From contig DPKY01000021.1 in the NCBI GenBank assembly GCA_003542275.1, positions 1-5,334 of the forward strand: DNA of 5,334 nt. The letters run 5' to 3'. Shown piece after piece: positions 1 through 5,334 of the stretch. The first letter of the stretch is position 1; each line of letters begins with the position of its first letter. The notes beneath the pieces were generated by a model. It had not been told where the DNA came from. It searched no databases and was given only the letters and a program-made list of their open reading frames with translations. The position numbers and the translations under genes are program-made. The DNA is from Methylococcaceae bacterium (lineage in GTDB: Bacteria; Pseudomonadota; Gammaproteobacteria; Methylococcales; Methylomonadaceae).

Positions 1-1
1 C

Positions 2-238
2 GCCTGCACTGTGCAGCTCGCCCGTCAGTTATCGTCTTCCCCGCTGCCACTCATTGGCGCGGGGGTGGGACGTTTTTTGGTCAAAGAGATTGCAGAGATG
101 CTCAACTGTCCCTACATTGATTTTTCAACATTGCTGGAATGTAATGAGACCGCTAGTGTGGGGGATTTCAGTCCAGCAGATTGCGCCCCAGCGGTTGCCG
201 TGGCCGCTTTACTGACTTTACGCCACGCGGTCAGGTAG
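2..238 (+). CDS. H4MPT-linked C1 transfer pathway protein (hydantoinase/oxoprolinase family), C-terminal part
   Basis: The frame is open from the left edge, so only the last 78 residues are present and the true start lies outside the window; a GTG at 11 is internal. The visible part carries PLIGAGVGRFLVKEIA, then CPYIDFSTL and the near-terminal PADCAPAVAVAALL. This matches my memory of the C-terminus of the uncharacterised tetrahydromethanopterin-linked C1 transfer proteins (TIGR03123-like), related to archaeal MfnF of methanofuran biosynthesis. These are ASKHA-fold proteins; the GAGVGRFL stretch fits the glycine-rich nucleotide-binding end of that fold. The family is known from methylotrophs and methanogens, where it sits among genes for H4MPT/methanofuran-dependent formaldehyde oxidation. 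The stop codon lies inside the convergent dehydrogenase gene, with 21 bp shared. The family call is fairly secure; the exact reaction is inferred by homology and the catalytic N-terminal part cannot be seen. Confidence 0.8.
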   Translation, partial: ACTVQLARQLSSSPLPLIGAGVGRFLVKEIAEMLNCPYIDFSTLLECNETASVGDFSPADCAPAVAVAALLTLRHAVR

Positions 239-1189
239 CGGATTGCCAGCGAAGTAAGCCGCTAAATTTGCCAGCACTTTTTCCCCCATCGCCGTGCGCG
301 TTTCAAGCGTCGCACTGCCCAAATGCGGCAATAATGCCACATTGTCTAATGCCAAAAAGCCTTCATAAAGATCTGGTTCATTTTCATAAACGTCAAGTCC
401 CGCGCCGGCAATGTGTTTATTTTTCAAGGCCTCACATAATGCAACGCTGTCCACCACATCACCACGCGCTGTATTGATTAAATGCGCGGACGGTTTCATT
501 AACGCTAATGTATTGGCGTTGATTAAATGTTTGGTTTTCTCGCCAGCAGGACAGTGTAGCGAGACAAAATCAGCGCGTTGCAAGACCTCCTCTACGCTAT
601 TGCAACGCGTGGCGTGTAAATCTTGCGTGACGTATTCACTGGCAGCACTGGGATTGAAATAAATAATCTTCATATCAAACCCGTGATGCGCCTTACGCGC
701 CATGGCTTGTCCAATACGCCCAAAGCCAATTAAACCGAGCGTTGCGCCCGTGACATTGGCGCTGAGCATATGCGTTGGGCACCAGCCATCCCATTTTTTT
801 GCACGCACTAAACGGTCACCTTCCGCGCCACGCCGCGCCGTCATCAAAAGCAGTGTCATGGCAATATCGGCGGTACTTTGCGTGAGCACATCGGGCGTAT
901 TGGTGACAATTAACTGATGATGCTTTGCAGCGGCAATGTCAATGTGATTAAATCCGACCCCAAAATTAGCTAGAATTTTACAGCGTTTATTGTCGACATT
1001 GAGCACCTCCGTAGGAAAGCTATCGCACACCGTTGGACAGACCGCATCATACTCTTGTAGCGCGGCGCGAAATTCGTCGGCGGTTAACGGGCGATCGGTT
1101 TCGTTAAGTGTCACGTCGTAGCGTTGACGCAATTTTTCTTCAACGGAGGCCGGCCAGCGGCGGGTGATAAATACCTTGGGTTTCGTCAT
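218..1189 (-). CDS. D-2-hydroxyacid dehydrogenase, glyoxylate/hydroxypyruvate reductase type
   Basis: A complete 323-residue protein, the usual length for this family, probably cytosolic. It should reduce glyoxylate or hydroxypyruvate to glycolate or D-glycerate with NAD(P)H. The N-terminal substrate domain has NFGVGFNHID (75-84). The Rossmann domain carries GFGRIG (155-160; GxGxxG) after VTGATLGLI. The catalytic triad is complete: R242 in NTARGDVVD, E271 in DVYENEP and H289 in LLPHLGSAT. WDGWCP (133-138) is typical of the GRHPR-like branch. The residue after the second Rossmann strand, normally Asp in NADH enzymes, is N179 (IIYFNP), so cofactor preference is uncertain. The ATG is preceded on the minus strand by GGAG with six bases between, which supports this start. 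The gene has its own promoter-like region, and its 3' end overlaps the upstream C1 gene. The family is secure; the substrate is inferred and other 2-keto acids are possible. Confidence 0.93.
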   Translation of the reverse strand: MTKPKVFITRRWPASVEEKLRQRYDVTLNETDRPLTADEFRAALQEYDAVCPTVCDSFPTEVLNVDNKRCKILANFGVGFNHIDIAAAKHHQLIVTNTPDVLTQSTADIAMTLLLMTARRGAEGDRLVRAKKWDGWCPTHMLSANVTGATLGLIGFGRIGQAMARKAHHGFDMKIIYFNPSAASEYVTQDLHATRCNSVEEVLQRADFVSLHCPAGEKTKHLINANTLALMKPSAHLINTARGDVVDSVALCEALKNKHIAGAGLDVYENEPDLYEGFLALDNVALLPHLGSATLETRTAMGEKVLANLAAYFAGNPLPDRVA

Positions 1190-1216
1190 GATTCACTCCA
1201 AAAATAGGGGATATTT

Positions 1217-1225
1217 TTTATAACA
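1217..1225 (-). promoter_or_regulatory. Extended -10 promoter candidate for the dehydrogenase gene
   Basis: Read on the minus strand this is TGTTATAAA: a TGn element followed by TATAAA (5 of 6 to the sigma-70 -10 consensus). Transcription would start near 1210, giving a leader of about 20 bases before the ATG at 1189, with GGAG in that leader. No good -35 hexamer lies 16-18 bp upstream (TGCGTT at 17 bp), so the call rests on the extended -10 and its position. Confidence 0.4.
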
Positions 1226-1347
1226 GGGCAGGAAAATCAAACGCACTTTTCCCAATGTCGCGCATTTTACACTCAACGCAGGCAAATGAGGGGAATCTAT
1301 GGCGTATTTTTTAAGGGACGCTCTAATTTTATTGTTTAAGGCGATGC

Positions 1348-1392
1348 TTGGTTGTACGTACATTGTGTGACATAATTTGCTTAAATTGTACA
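1348..1392 (+). promoter_or_regulatory. Promoter and operator of the toxin-antitoxin operon
   Basis: CATAAT at 1371-1376 (5 of 6 to the -10 consensus) is preceded by TGA, forming an extended -10, and lies 17 bp after a weak -35, TTGGTT (1348-1353). A perfect 10-bp palindrome, TGTACGTACA (1353-1362), fills the spacer. A second copy of the core, TTGTACA (1386-1392, palindromic TGTACA), falls at or just after the expected transcription start near 1383. Paired short palindromes over a promoter are what one expects where a ribbon-helix-helix antitoxin represses its own operon. The palindromes are seen directly; their role as antitoxin sites is inferred. Confidence 0.55.
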
Positions 1393-1410
1393 GCAATAAG
1401 GGGAATAACG

Positions 1411-1704
1411 ATGAAAGTAGAATCTGAACCAAGAAGAGAGCGAATTGATATTAGAACGACACCAACGGCTAAGCAAATGTTGCAAGCTGCGGCGGCGTTA
1501 TCGTCTAAGACTGTTACCGAATTTTTGCTTGATAGCGCGTTAACCAAGGCAACTGAAGTGCTTGCAGAGAGACGCGTGTTTTTTTTAGATGATGAAAAAT
1601 GGGCATTATTTATGACGGCGTTAGATGCACCAACGCGTGACACGCCAAATCTTAAAAAGCTCTTGCAAACGCCCAGTGTTTTGGAAAATGAATCAAATAT
1701 ATGA
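1411..1704 (+). CDS. DUF1778 ribbon-helix-helix antitoxin (TacA-like)
   Basis: A 97-residue protein. The N-terminal part, about residues 9-50, fits a ribbon-helix-helix DNA-binding fold: the strand RIDIRTT (11-17) is followed by two helices including AKQMLQAAAALSS and VTEFLLDSALTKATEVL. The C-terminal part (FFLDDEKWALFMTALDAP, about 57-74, then a tail) is the typical DUF1778 region that wraps around and blocks the partner toxin. AAGGGG at 1398-1403 lies seven bases before the ATG and decides the start; an upstream TTG at 1348 in the same frame lies inside the promoter and is rejected. The gene overlaps the acetyltransferase gene by ATGA, so the two are translationally coupled. In characterised pairs the antitoxin binds the toxin and, with it, represses their promoter; the palindromes just upstream fit this. 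The family call is strong; autoregulation is inferred. Confidence 0.92.
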   Translation: MKVESEPRRERIDIRTTPTAKQMLQAAAALSSKTVTEFLLDSALTKATEVLAERRVFFLDDEKWALFMTALDAPTRDTPNLKKLLQTPSVLENESNI

Positions 1705-2198
1705 CGTTAATTGGCATAGAAAAACTGCGCAGTGATCACGAAACGGGAAACTTTGATTGTGGCAAACCGGCACTCAATCACTTTCTTAAACGATTCGCGT
1801 TAAGTAATCAACGGGCAAATTTATCGCAAACCTATGTTCTCTGTCGTCATAACCAAATTATTGCTTACTATAGTCTGACGGTGGGAAGTGTTGAGCATAA
1901 GAATGCCCCTCGTAGAATTGTAGAGGGCGCTGCTCAATACCCTGTACCGGTGATGATATTAGCAAGGCTTGCTGTGAGTCAAGAAGAGCAAGGCAACGGA
2001 TTGGGGGCGGCTTTATTAAAAGATTCGCTAAAAAGAACGGCTAATGCCGCTCATATAGCCGGTATCCGTGCCTTTCTTGTTCACGCTCAAGATGCGTCTT
2101 CAAAGCAGTTCTACGAGCAATTTGATTTTGTACCGAGTCCAACAGATCCACTGCATTTATTTTTGTTAATGAAAGATATTTTGCGGTTGTTAGCGTAA
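1701..2198 (+). CDS. GNAT-family acetyltransferase toxin (TacT/AtaT-like)
   Basis: A 165-residue single-domain GNAT protein, the normal length for this toxin family. Near the N-terminus it has FDCGKPALNHFLKRFA (18-33), a signature of toxins paired with DUF1778 antitoxins. The acetyl-CoA pyrophosphate-binding loop is QGNGLG (97-102; Q-x-x-G-x-G) after the strand ARLAVS. FYEQFDF (137-143) places Y138 at the position of the catalytic tyrosine of TacT. Known relatives acetylate the amino group of aminoacyl-tRNA, stopping translation until peptidyl-tRNA hydrolase clears the product; which tRNA this one attacks cannot be read from sequence. The start ATG overlaps the antitoxin stop (ATGA at 1701-1704). 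No residue needed for activity appears lost, so it is probably an active toxin. Such modules are often horizontally acquired, but no transposase or attachment site is visible here. Confidence 0.93.
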   Translation: MTLIGIEKLRSDHETGNFDCGKPALNHFLKRFALSNQRANLSQTYVLCRHNQIIAYYSLTVGSVEHKNAPRRIVEGAAQYPVPVMILARLAVSQEEQGNGLGAALLKDSLKRTANAAHIAGIRAFLVHAQDASSKQFYEQFDFVPSPTDPLHLFLLMKDILRLLA

Positions 2199-2215
2199 TG
2201 CGAAATGTAAAAATA

Positions 2216-2237
2216 ATCCGAGGCTTTATCGGGTTTC
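2216..2237 (+). terminator. Weak terminator candidate after the toxin gene
   Basis: ATCCGA (2216-2221) pairs with TCGGGT (2229-2234), with one G-U pair and a 7-base loop, followed by TTTC. It lies 17 bases after the toxin stop, the right place for a rho-independent terminator, but the stem is short and the T-tract poor. Confidence 0.3.
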
Positions 2238-2264
2238 TATGTCTGGTTAGCAAAGTTGATAAAT

Positions 2265-2492
2265 TCAAGTTGGACTATGGTGCAGGTCGTATTTTTCGGC
2301 GAGTAAGACTTGCTCGCTGGTTTTAGGGTTTTTTTCTAGTCTTGCTGCAACGCGATAAAGCGGAAAAGCACTGAGACTATTTTTATAAATTGAAATGGAA
2401 TCAACTTTTCTAAATCGCTGACAGAGTGCCTCTTGATGCTCACACGACTTGGGTTCTTGATAAACCGATGCTATAAATTTGGATTCATTCAT
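2265..2492 (-). CDS. Doubtful 75-residue hypothetical ORF
   Basis: An ATG-started frame encoding a polar, fairly charged 75-residue peptide (begins MNESKFIASVYQ, ends KYDLHHSPT). I do not recognise a family, and there is no signal peptide or membrane segment. No Shine-Dalgarno sequence is visible before the ATG (the preceding bases are AT-rich), and no clear promoter was found. It is convergent with the toxin gene, its stop lying 67 bp past the toxin stop. The composition looks more protein-like than a random frame, so it could be a small gene, a decayed remnant of a longer one, or chance. Confidence 0.2.
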   Translation of the reverse strand: MNESKFIASVYQEPKSCEHQEALCQRFRKVDSISIYKNSLSAFPLYRVAARLEKNPKTSEQVLLAEKYDLHHSPT

Positions 2493-2558
2493 ACATTTTA
2501 TCTAAACATTTCAATCAATTAGGCGATGAGGAGGGCGTGCGCAATTATCTTGTTTTGC

Positions 2559-2634
2559 CACGTCAAGCCAGTTTACGTGTTCTGCACCGTTTTAGGGGCG
2601 CCAGTCAATTCGCCCGCGTGCGTTTTACGGTGCA
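2559..2634. repeat. Two consecutive inverted repeats in the intergenic region
   Basis: The first pairs CACGT (2559-2563) with ACGTG (2575-2579) around an 11-base loop. The second pairs TGCACCGT (2583-2590) perfectly with ACGGTGCA (2627-2634), and inside it GGGCG (2596-2600) pairs with CGCCC (2611-2615) around a 10-base loop. CGTTTTA also occurs twice as a direct repeat, at 2588 and 2621, 33 bp apart. There is no T-tract, so it is not a standard terminator. It could be a structured leader or small RNA, or a protein-binding region; no known RNA family was recognised. Confidence 0.45.
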
Positions 2635-2658
2635 CTGTACCATTTCAGGCAGATAAAA

Positions 2659-2676
2659 TTACTCTCTTTTACTCTC
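2659..2676 (+). promoter_or_regulatory. Tandem 8-bp repeat, possible OmpR-family regulator site
   Basis: TTACTCTC occurs twice, at 2659-2666 and 2669-2676, one helical turn (10 bp) apart. It ends 16 bp upstream of the -35 of the kinase promoter candidate. OmpR/PhoB-family regulators bind head-to-tail direct repeats of about this spacing, and the operon encodes one, so autoregulation is a reasonable inference. The repeat itself is certain; its function is not. Confidence 0.4.
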
Positions 2677-2692
2677 ATCACAGGGGAATTCA

Positions 2693-2721
2693 TTGCAAAA
2701 TCGCGTTAATCACTGTCTAAT
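2693..2721 (+). promoter_or_regulatory. Sigma-70-like promoter of the two-component operon
   Basis: TTGCAA (2693-2698, 4 of 6 to the -35 consensus) and TCTAAT (2716-2721, 5 of 6 to the -10) are separated by exactly 17 bp. Transcription would begin near 2728, leaving a leader of about 26 bases with GAGG at 2746-2749 before the GTG start of the kinase gene. A second -10-like hexamer, GATAAT at 2731-2736, lacks a good -35. Confidence 0.5.
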
Positions 2722-2753
2722 TCAATTATTGATAATGGTTAATTTGAGGTGTT

Positions 2754-4655
2754 GTGCTCGACGTGTGGAAATTGTTGATTTTATGCTGTGTGATGGTTTT
2801 TTGCAGTAGCGAAACGTTTGCAAATGACGCGCCGTTGCCGCATTTTGACACGTTTGACGTGCTCGAGGACAGTCACGCTAATCTAACGCTCGCTAGCGTT
2901 TTACAAAACCAAGTATGGCAGCCGATTTCAACCCCGATTTTTAGTGGTGGTTATTCTGCGGGGGCGCATTGGATAAAACTCACCATTCATTCTCAAGCAA
3001 GTGAGAAATTGCTGTTAACCCTACTGTTTGCTGCGCATGGCGATGTGTCCTTGTTTCTTCCTGAAACGCTTGTGGATAAATCCGCGCACATAACCGCTCA
3101 ACCCGCTGAAGTAGACCACTGGTTTTTTTTGCAACAGGGCAATTTATTTCCCTTCTCGCAACGCGAGCGTGATTGGCGGGCATTTAGTTTTGCATTGCAA
3201 TCTGTGAATGCTTCGCAAGAAACGGTGTATTTGCGCGTGGTTTCGTCAAGTTCACATCTTGTTTTTCCACAAATTTGGCGCGTAGCGGATTTTCTCCAAT
3301 ACGAAAAGCATGAGATGATGCTACTGAGCTATCTCATGGGCATGATGACCTTTTTTTTATTGATTGCGTTATTTTCATGGTTTTTCACCCGTAAATCGCT
3401 GCAGAATCACTATGTGATGCTCACGCTGGCGGCGTTTTTTTATTTTATTTCTGCTGATGGTATTTTGGCGCAATGGGCCATTTTTAATCCTTACATCAAT
3501 TCGGTTGCCATAGGCGTGGCGTCGGCTTTGCTGCAGATTATGCTCCTTTCAGTCATGCGTGATTTGGTCTTAAAAAAAGAAAATGCACTCTGGCTGTATC
3601 ATATTCAAAGTGGTTTTATTGGGGTGGGCGTGCTCACGGCATTTTTTGCTTTATTGGGGCATTACGCCCTCATTGCGACTTTTTTTGTGTCAACGAATTT
3701 AATCGCCGCGCTGGTGAGTACGGCATGGAGTCTTTATCTGTGGCGAAAAAAAGCGTTGGCGAGCTATATCTGTATTGTGTATTGCCTTATTTTAGCGACC
3801 TATTTAATTCCTTCTGTAGGATTTTTGGGTCTGTCCACATTACCTTTTTTAAATTTATATGGTGTTGAAATAGGGACTTTTTTCATTTTACTGATTTTTT
3901 TGATTGTGATTGTCTACGACGTTTACCGCGAAGCGCTGCTCCATCAAAAAGCCGCCGTGCAAGCGCAGCTACAAGCTAAAGCCTCCCAATCACAGCGTTA
4001 TTGGCTCACGATGCTCACGCATGAAATTAAAACGCCACTGGCTATCATTCACTCTAGCTGTCAGAATATGGCGCTCTTTGATGTCGAAGCGTCCGTGCAA
4101 AAGCGTATAGAGAAAATTCAACGCAGTGCCGAGCGCATAGACACGCTAGTACAGCGTTTTTTGCGCAATGATGAAATTCTCTCTCGCCTAGAGCATATTC
4201 AGCGCATGACACTGCATTTGAGCGAATGGTTACCTAAACAATTAGCCCTCTTTGATGAAATAGCGCAAAAGCGTTGGCGTTTTAAAATACATTCTGATTT
4301 GACGATTTCCGCTGACGATAATTTGCTTGCTATCGCGCTCAATAATTTATTGATTAACGCCCTCAAATACAGTGATGAAACCTGTACGATTAACATTAGC
4401 GTGCAACAGCAAACAAGGCAAGGGATTGAAGGGATTTTATTTGCCGTCACCGATCAAGGGTCACGCATTGACGATGACAAGCGTGATTATCTTTTTGGAC
4501 GCTATCAATTAAGTGAATATGCAGGGAATGGCATTGGCTTATGGGCGTGCAGAGAAATTGCTCGCGCTCATAAAGGTGAAGTTTGGCTAGACAAAACACA
4601 CGAAAACACGGGAAATACCTTTAATATCTGGTTACCAAAACAGGACGAACTCTAA
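2754..4655 (+). CDS. 7TMR-DISM sensor histidine kinase
   Basis: A 633-residue membrane kinase. The GTG start follows GAGG by four bases and yields a good signal peptide (about 1-23, likely cleaved after TFA). Residues about 30-180 fit the periplasmic 7TMR-DISMED2 domain, thought to bind a small ligand, often carbohydrate-like. Seven hydrophobic segments follow at about 189-211, 218-236, 249-268, 283-303, 304-328, 334-358 and 372-390 (7TMR-DISM). A helical, Ala/Gln-rich linker (391-415) leads to the HisKA domain with LTHEIKTPL, where H423 is the phosphorylated histidine. The ATPase domain has the N box (NNLLINALKYS, N535), a G1 box DQGSR (567-571), an F-box-like YLFGRYQ and a G2 box GNGIGL (591-596). 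The second glycine of the usual DxGxG is R571, which is unusual. No receiver domain is attached, so the partner is the regulator encoded directly downstream. The class is secure; the signal is unknown. Confidence 0.95.
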   Translation: MLDVWKLLILCCVMVFCSSETFANDAPLPHFDTFDVLEDSHANLTLASVLQNQVWQPISTPIFSGGYSAGAHWIKLTIHSQASEKLLLTLLFAAHGDVSLFLPETLVDKSAHITAQPAEVDHWFFLQQGNLFPFSQRERDWRAFSFALQSVNASQETVYLRVVSSSSHLVFPQIWRVADFLQYEKHEMMLLSYLMGMMTFFLLIALFSWFFTRKSLQNHYVMLTLAAFFYFISADGILAQWAIFNPYINSVAIGVASALLQIMLLSVMRDLVLKKENALWLYHIQSGFIGVGVLTAFFALLGHYALIATFFVSTNLIAALVSTAWSLYLWRKKALASYICIVYCLILATYLIPSVGFLGLSTLPFLNLYGVEIGTFFILLIFLIVIVYDVYREALLHQKAAVQAQLQAKASQSQRYWLTMLTHEIKTPLAIIHSSCQNMALFDVEASVQKRIEKIQRSAERIDTLVQRFLRNDEILSRLEHIQRMTLHLSEWLPKQLALFDEIAQKRWRFKIHSDLTISADDNLLAIALNNLLINALKYSDETCTINISVQQQTRQGIEGILFAVTDQGSRIDDDKRDYLFGRYQLSEYAGNGIGLWACREIARAHKGEVWLDKTHENTGNTFNIWLPKQDEL

Positions 4656-5334
4656 ATGCAAACACTCCCTCAAACCTTAACCATTGCTATTGTTGAAGAT
4701 GATGTCGATTTAGCCGAGGAATTGGTTTTTTATCTTCAATATCAAGGCATGGTGGTGAGCTTTTTTGAAAACGGTCAACAGCTTGATGCGTGGTTACTTG
4801 ATAATCACTGCGACGTACTGATTTTAGATTTGAATTTGCCTCATGAAGATGGGCTCTCCATTGCGAAGCGTTTATCCACAAGAGATGATTTGCGCATTAT
4901 CATGCTCACTGCTCGTGCGATGCCAGCTGACCGCATTGCCGGTTTTGATTGTGGGGCTGATGTATATTTGCACAAACCGGTCAATTTCACCGAATTGGTC
5001 GCCGTCATTCGCCGCCTTGCTAAACGCCTGCCCGAAACGGCGTTGCAACATTGGAAATTACAAACGACCAATGCGTTTCTTATTTCGCCAAGTAACGATA
5101 AAATCAAATTAACCACAAAAGAAAATAAATTTTTGCAATTACTCAGCGCCGGTGAGTCGCATTATCTCACGCGCGTCGAATTAGAAACGAATTTGTGGGG
5201 AACAAGTGATATTCACACCGCACATCGACTAGAACTACTTGTGAGTCGATTGCGGCATAAATTAAAAGCCACCAATACCGATGTCATTCAAACGTATTGG
5301 CGGGCGGGCTATGGCCTAACGATTTATCTTAAGC
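4656..5334 (+). CDS. OmpR/PhoB-family response regulator, 3' end beyond the window
   Basis: The ATG is the base after the kinase TAA, so the two genes are tightly coupled; AGGA at 4642-4645 lies ten bases upstream, inside the kinase gene. 226 residues are visible and the frame is open at the right edge, but this is close to the full family length, so little is missing. The receiver domain (about 8-122) has the acidic pocket E14/D15/D16, the phosphoacceptor D58 in LILDLNLP, T85 in MLTAR and K107 followed by proline: all the residues needed for phosphorylation. The winged-helix DNA-binding domain (about 133-224) shows LTTKENKFLQLL, then the recognition-helix region HRLELLVSRLRHKLKA and the wing TYWRAGYGLTIY. 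It should be phosphorylated by the upstream kinase and act as a transcription regulator, possibly also of its own operon through the direct repeat upstream of the promoter. The targets are unknown. Confidence 0.95.
   Translation, partial: MQTLPQTLTIAIVEDDVDLAEELVFYLQYQGMVVSFFENGQQLDAWLLDNHCDVLILDLNLPHEDGLSIAKRLSTRDDLRIIMLTARAMPADRIAGFDCGADVYLHKPVNFTELVAVIRRLAKRLPETALQHWKLQTTNAFLISPSNDKIKLTTKENKFLQLLSAGESHYLTRVELETNLWGTSDIHTAHRLELLVSRLRHKLKATNTDVIQTYWRAGYGLTIYLK

Larger units (their letters stand above)
2199..2753. other. Intergenic region without a convincing gene
   Basis: A 555-bp gap between the toxin-antitoxin operon and the two-component operon. The left part (about 2199-2520) is AT-rich and holds a weak hairpin terminator candidate and one doubtful minus-strand ORF. 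The middle (about 2521-2640) is richer in GC and contains two consecutive inverted repeats. The right part (about 2641-2753) holds a tandem repeat, a sigma-70-like promoter and the ribosome binding site of the kinase gene. No tRNA, known riboswitch, insertion sequence or CRISPR repeat was recognised. Confidence 0.7.

Noticed and set aside
411..662. Plus-strand open frame of 83 codons, with others at 181-477 and 702-917
   Set aside because: Antisense to the conserved Rossmann and catalytic region of the dehydrogenase.
1200..1218. Hairpin AAAAATA/TATTTTT with GGGGA loop in the dehydrogenase leader
   Set aside because: Only A-T pairs, expected often in AT-rich promoter DNA, and it overlaps the -10, so it is unlikely to form a meaningful RNA element.
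1348..1410. Upstream TTG start that would add 21 residues to the antitoxin
   Set aside because: It overlaps the promoter -35 and palindrome, has no ribosome binding site and adds residues outside the ribbon-helix-helix fold; the ATG at 1411 has AAGGGG seven bases upstream.
2041..2268. 75-codon open frame on the minus strand
   Set aside because: Mostly antisense to the conserved C-terminal half of the acetyltransferase; no recognisable product.
2583..2634. Integron attC site or rho-independent terminator
   Set aside because: The inverted repeat lacks the GTTRRRY/RYYYAAC core sites of attC and has no T-tract after the stem.
2526..2720. 64-codon open frame on the plus strand
   Set aside because: Cysteine-rich, low-complexity translation crossing the structured patch and the kinase promoter; no family recognised and it ends within the promoter -10.
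4841..5116. Paired open frames on both strands of about 90 codons
   Set aside because: Both lie inside the response regulator gene, whose receiver and winged-helix motifs are complete in its own frame.

Overview
The window looks like chromosomal DNA from a proteobacterium, most likely a methylotrophic or C1-metabolising gammaproteobacterium. The main clue is the C-terminal part of a hydantoinase/oxoprolinase-family protein of the type linked to tetrahydromethanopterin/methanofuran C1 transfer, at the left edge. The other genes are widespread in Proteobacteria, so the lineage is an inference and no species can be named.

Layout. (1) Positions 2-238 (+) hold the 3' end of the C1-transfer-associated gene. 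(2) Positions 218-1189 (-) hold a complete D-2-hydroxyacid dehydrogenase of the glyoxylate/hydroxypyruvate reductase type, convergent with gene 1 and overlapping it by 21 bp. (3) Positions 1190-1410 form a divergent intergenic region carrying a minus-strand promoter for the dehydrogenase and a plus-strand promoter/operator with TGTAC palindromes. (4) Positions 1411-2198 (+) hold a two-gene toxin-antitoxin operon: a DUF1778 (TacA-like) ribbon-helix-helix antitoxin and a GNAT acetyltransferase toxin (TacT-like), overlapping by ATGA. (5) Positions 2199-2753 contain no convincing gene. They hold a weak terminator candidate, a doubtful small minus-strand ORF, a structured GC-richer patch, a tandem repeat and a good promoter for the next operon. 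(6) Positions 2754-4655 (+) hold a 7TMR-DISM sensor histidine kinase. (7) Positions 4656-5334 (+) hold an OmpR/PhoB-family response regulator starting on the base after the kinase stop codon and open at the right edge.

How the genes work together. The antitoxin should neutralise the acetyltransferase and, with it, repress their shared promoter. The kinase should sense a periplasmic or membrane signal through its DISMED2/7TM part and phosphorylate the adjacent regulator at D58. A perfect 8-bp direct repeat with 10-bp spacing just upstream of the kinase promoter has the geometry of an OmpR-family binding site and may be an autoregulatory site. The C1 gene and the dehydrogenase could both serve C1/glyoxylate metabolism, but they are convergent, so this is only suggestive.

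I found no clear evidence for an undescribed system. The least explained items are the structured patch at 2559-2634, the tandem repeat at 2659-2676, the altered G1 box of the kinase and a possible 23-residue hydrophobic peptide at 1299-1370.
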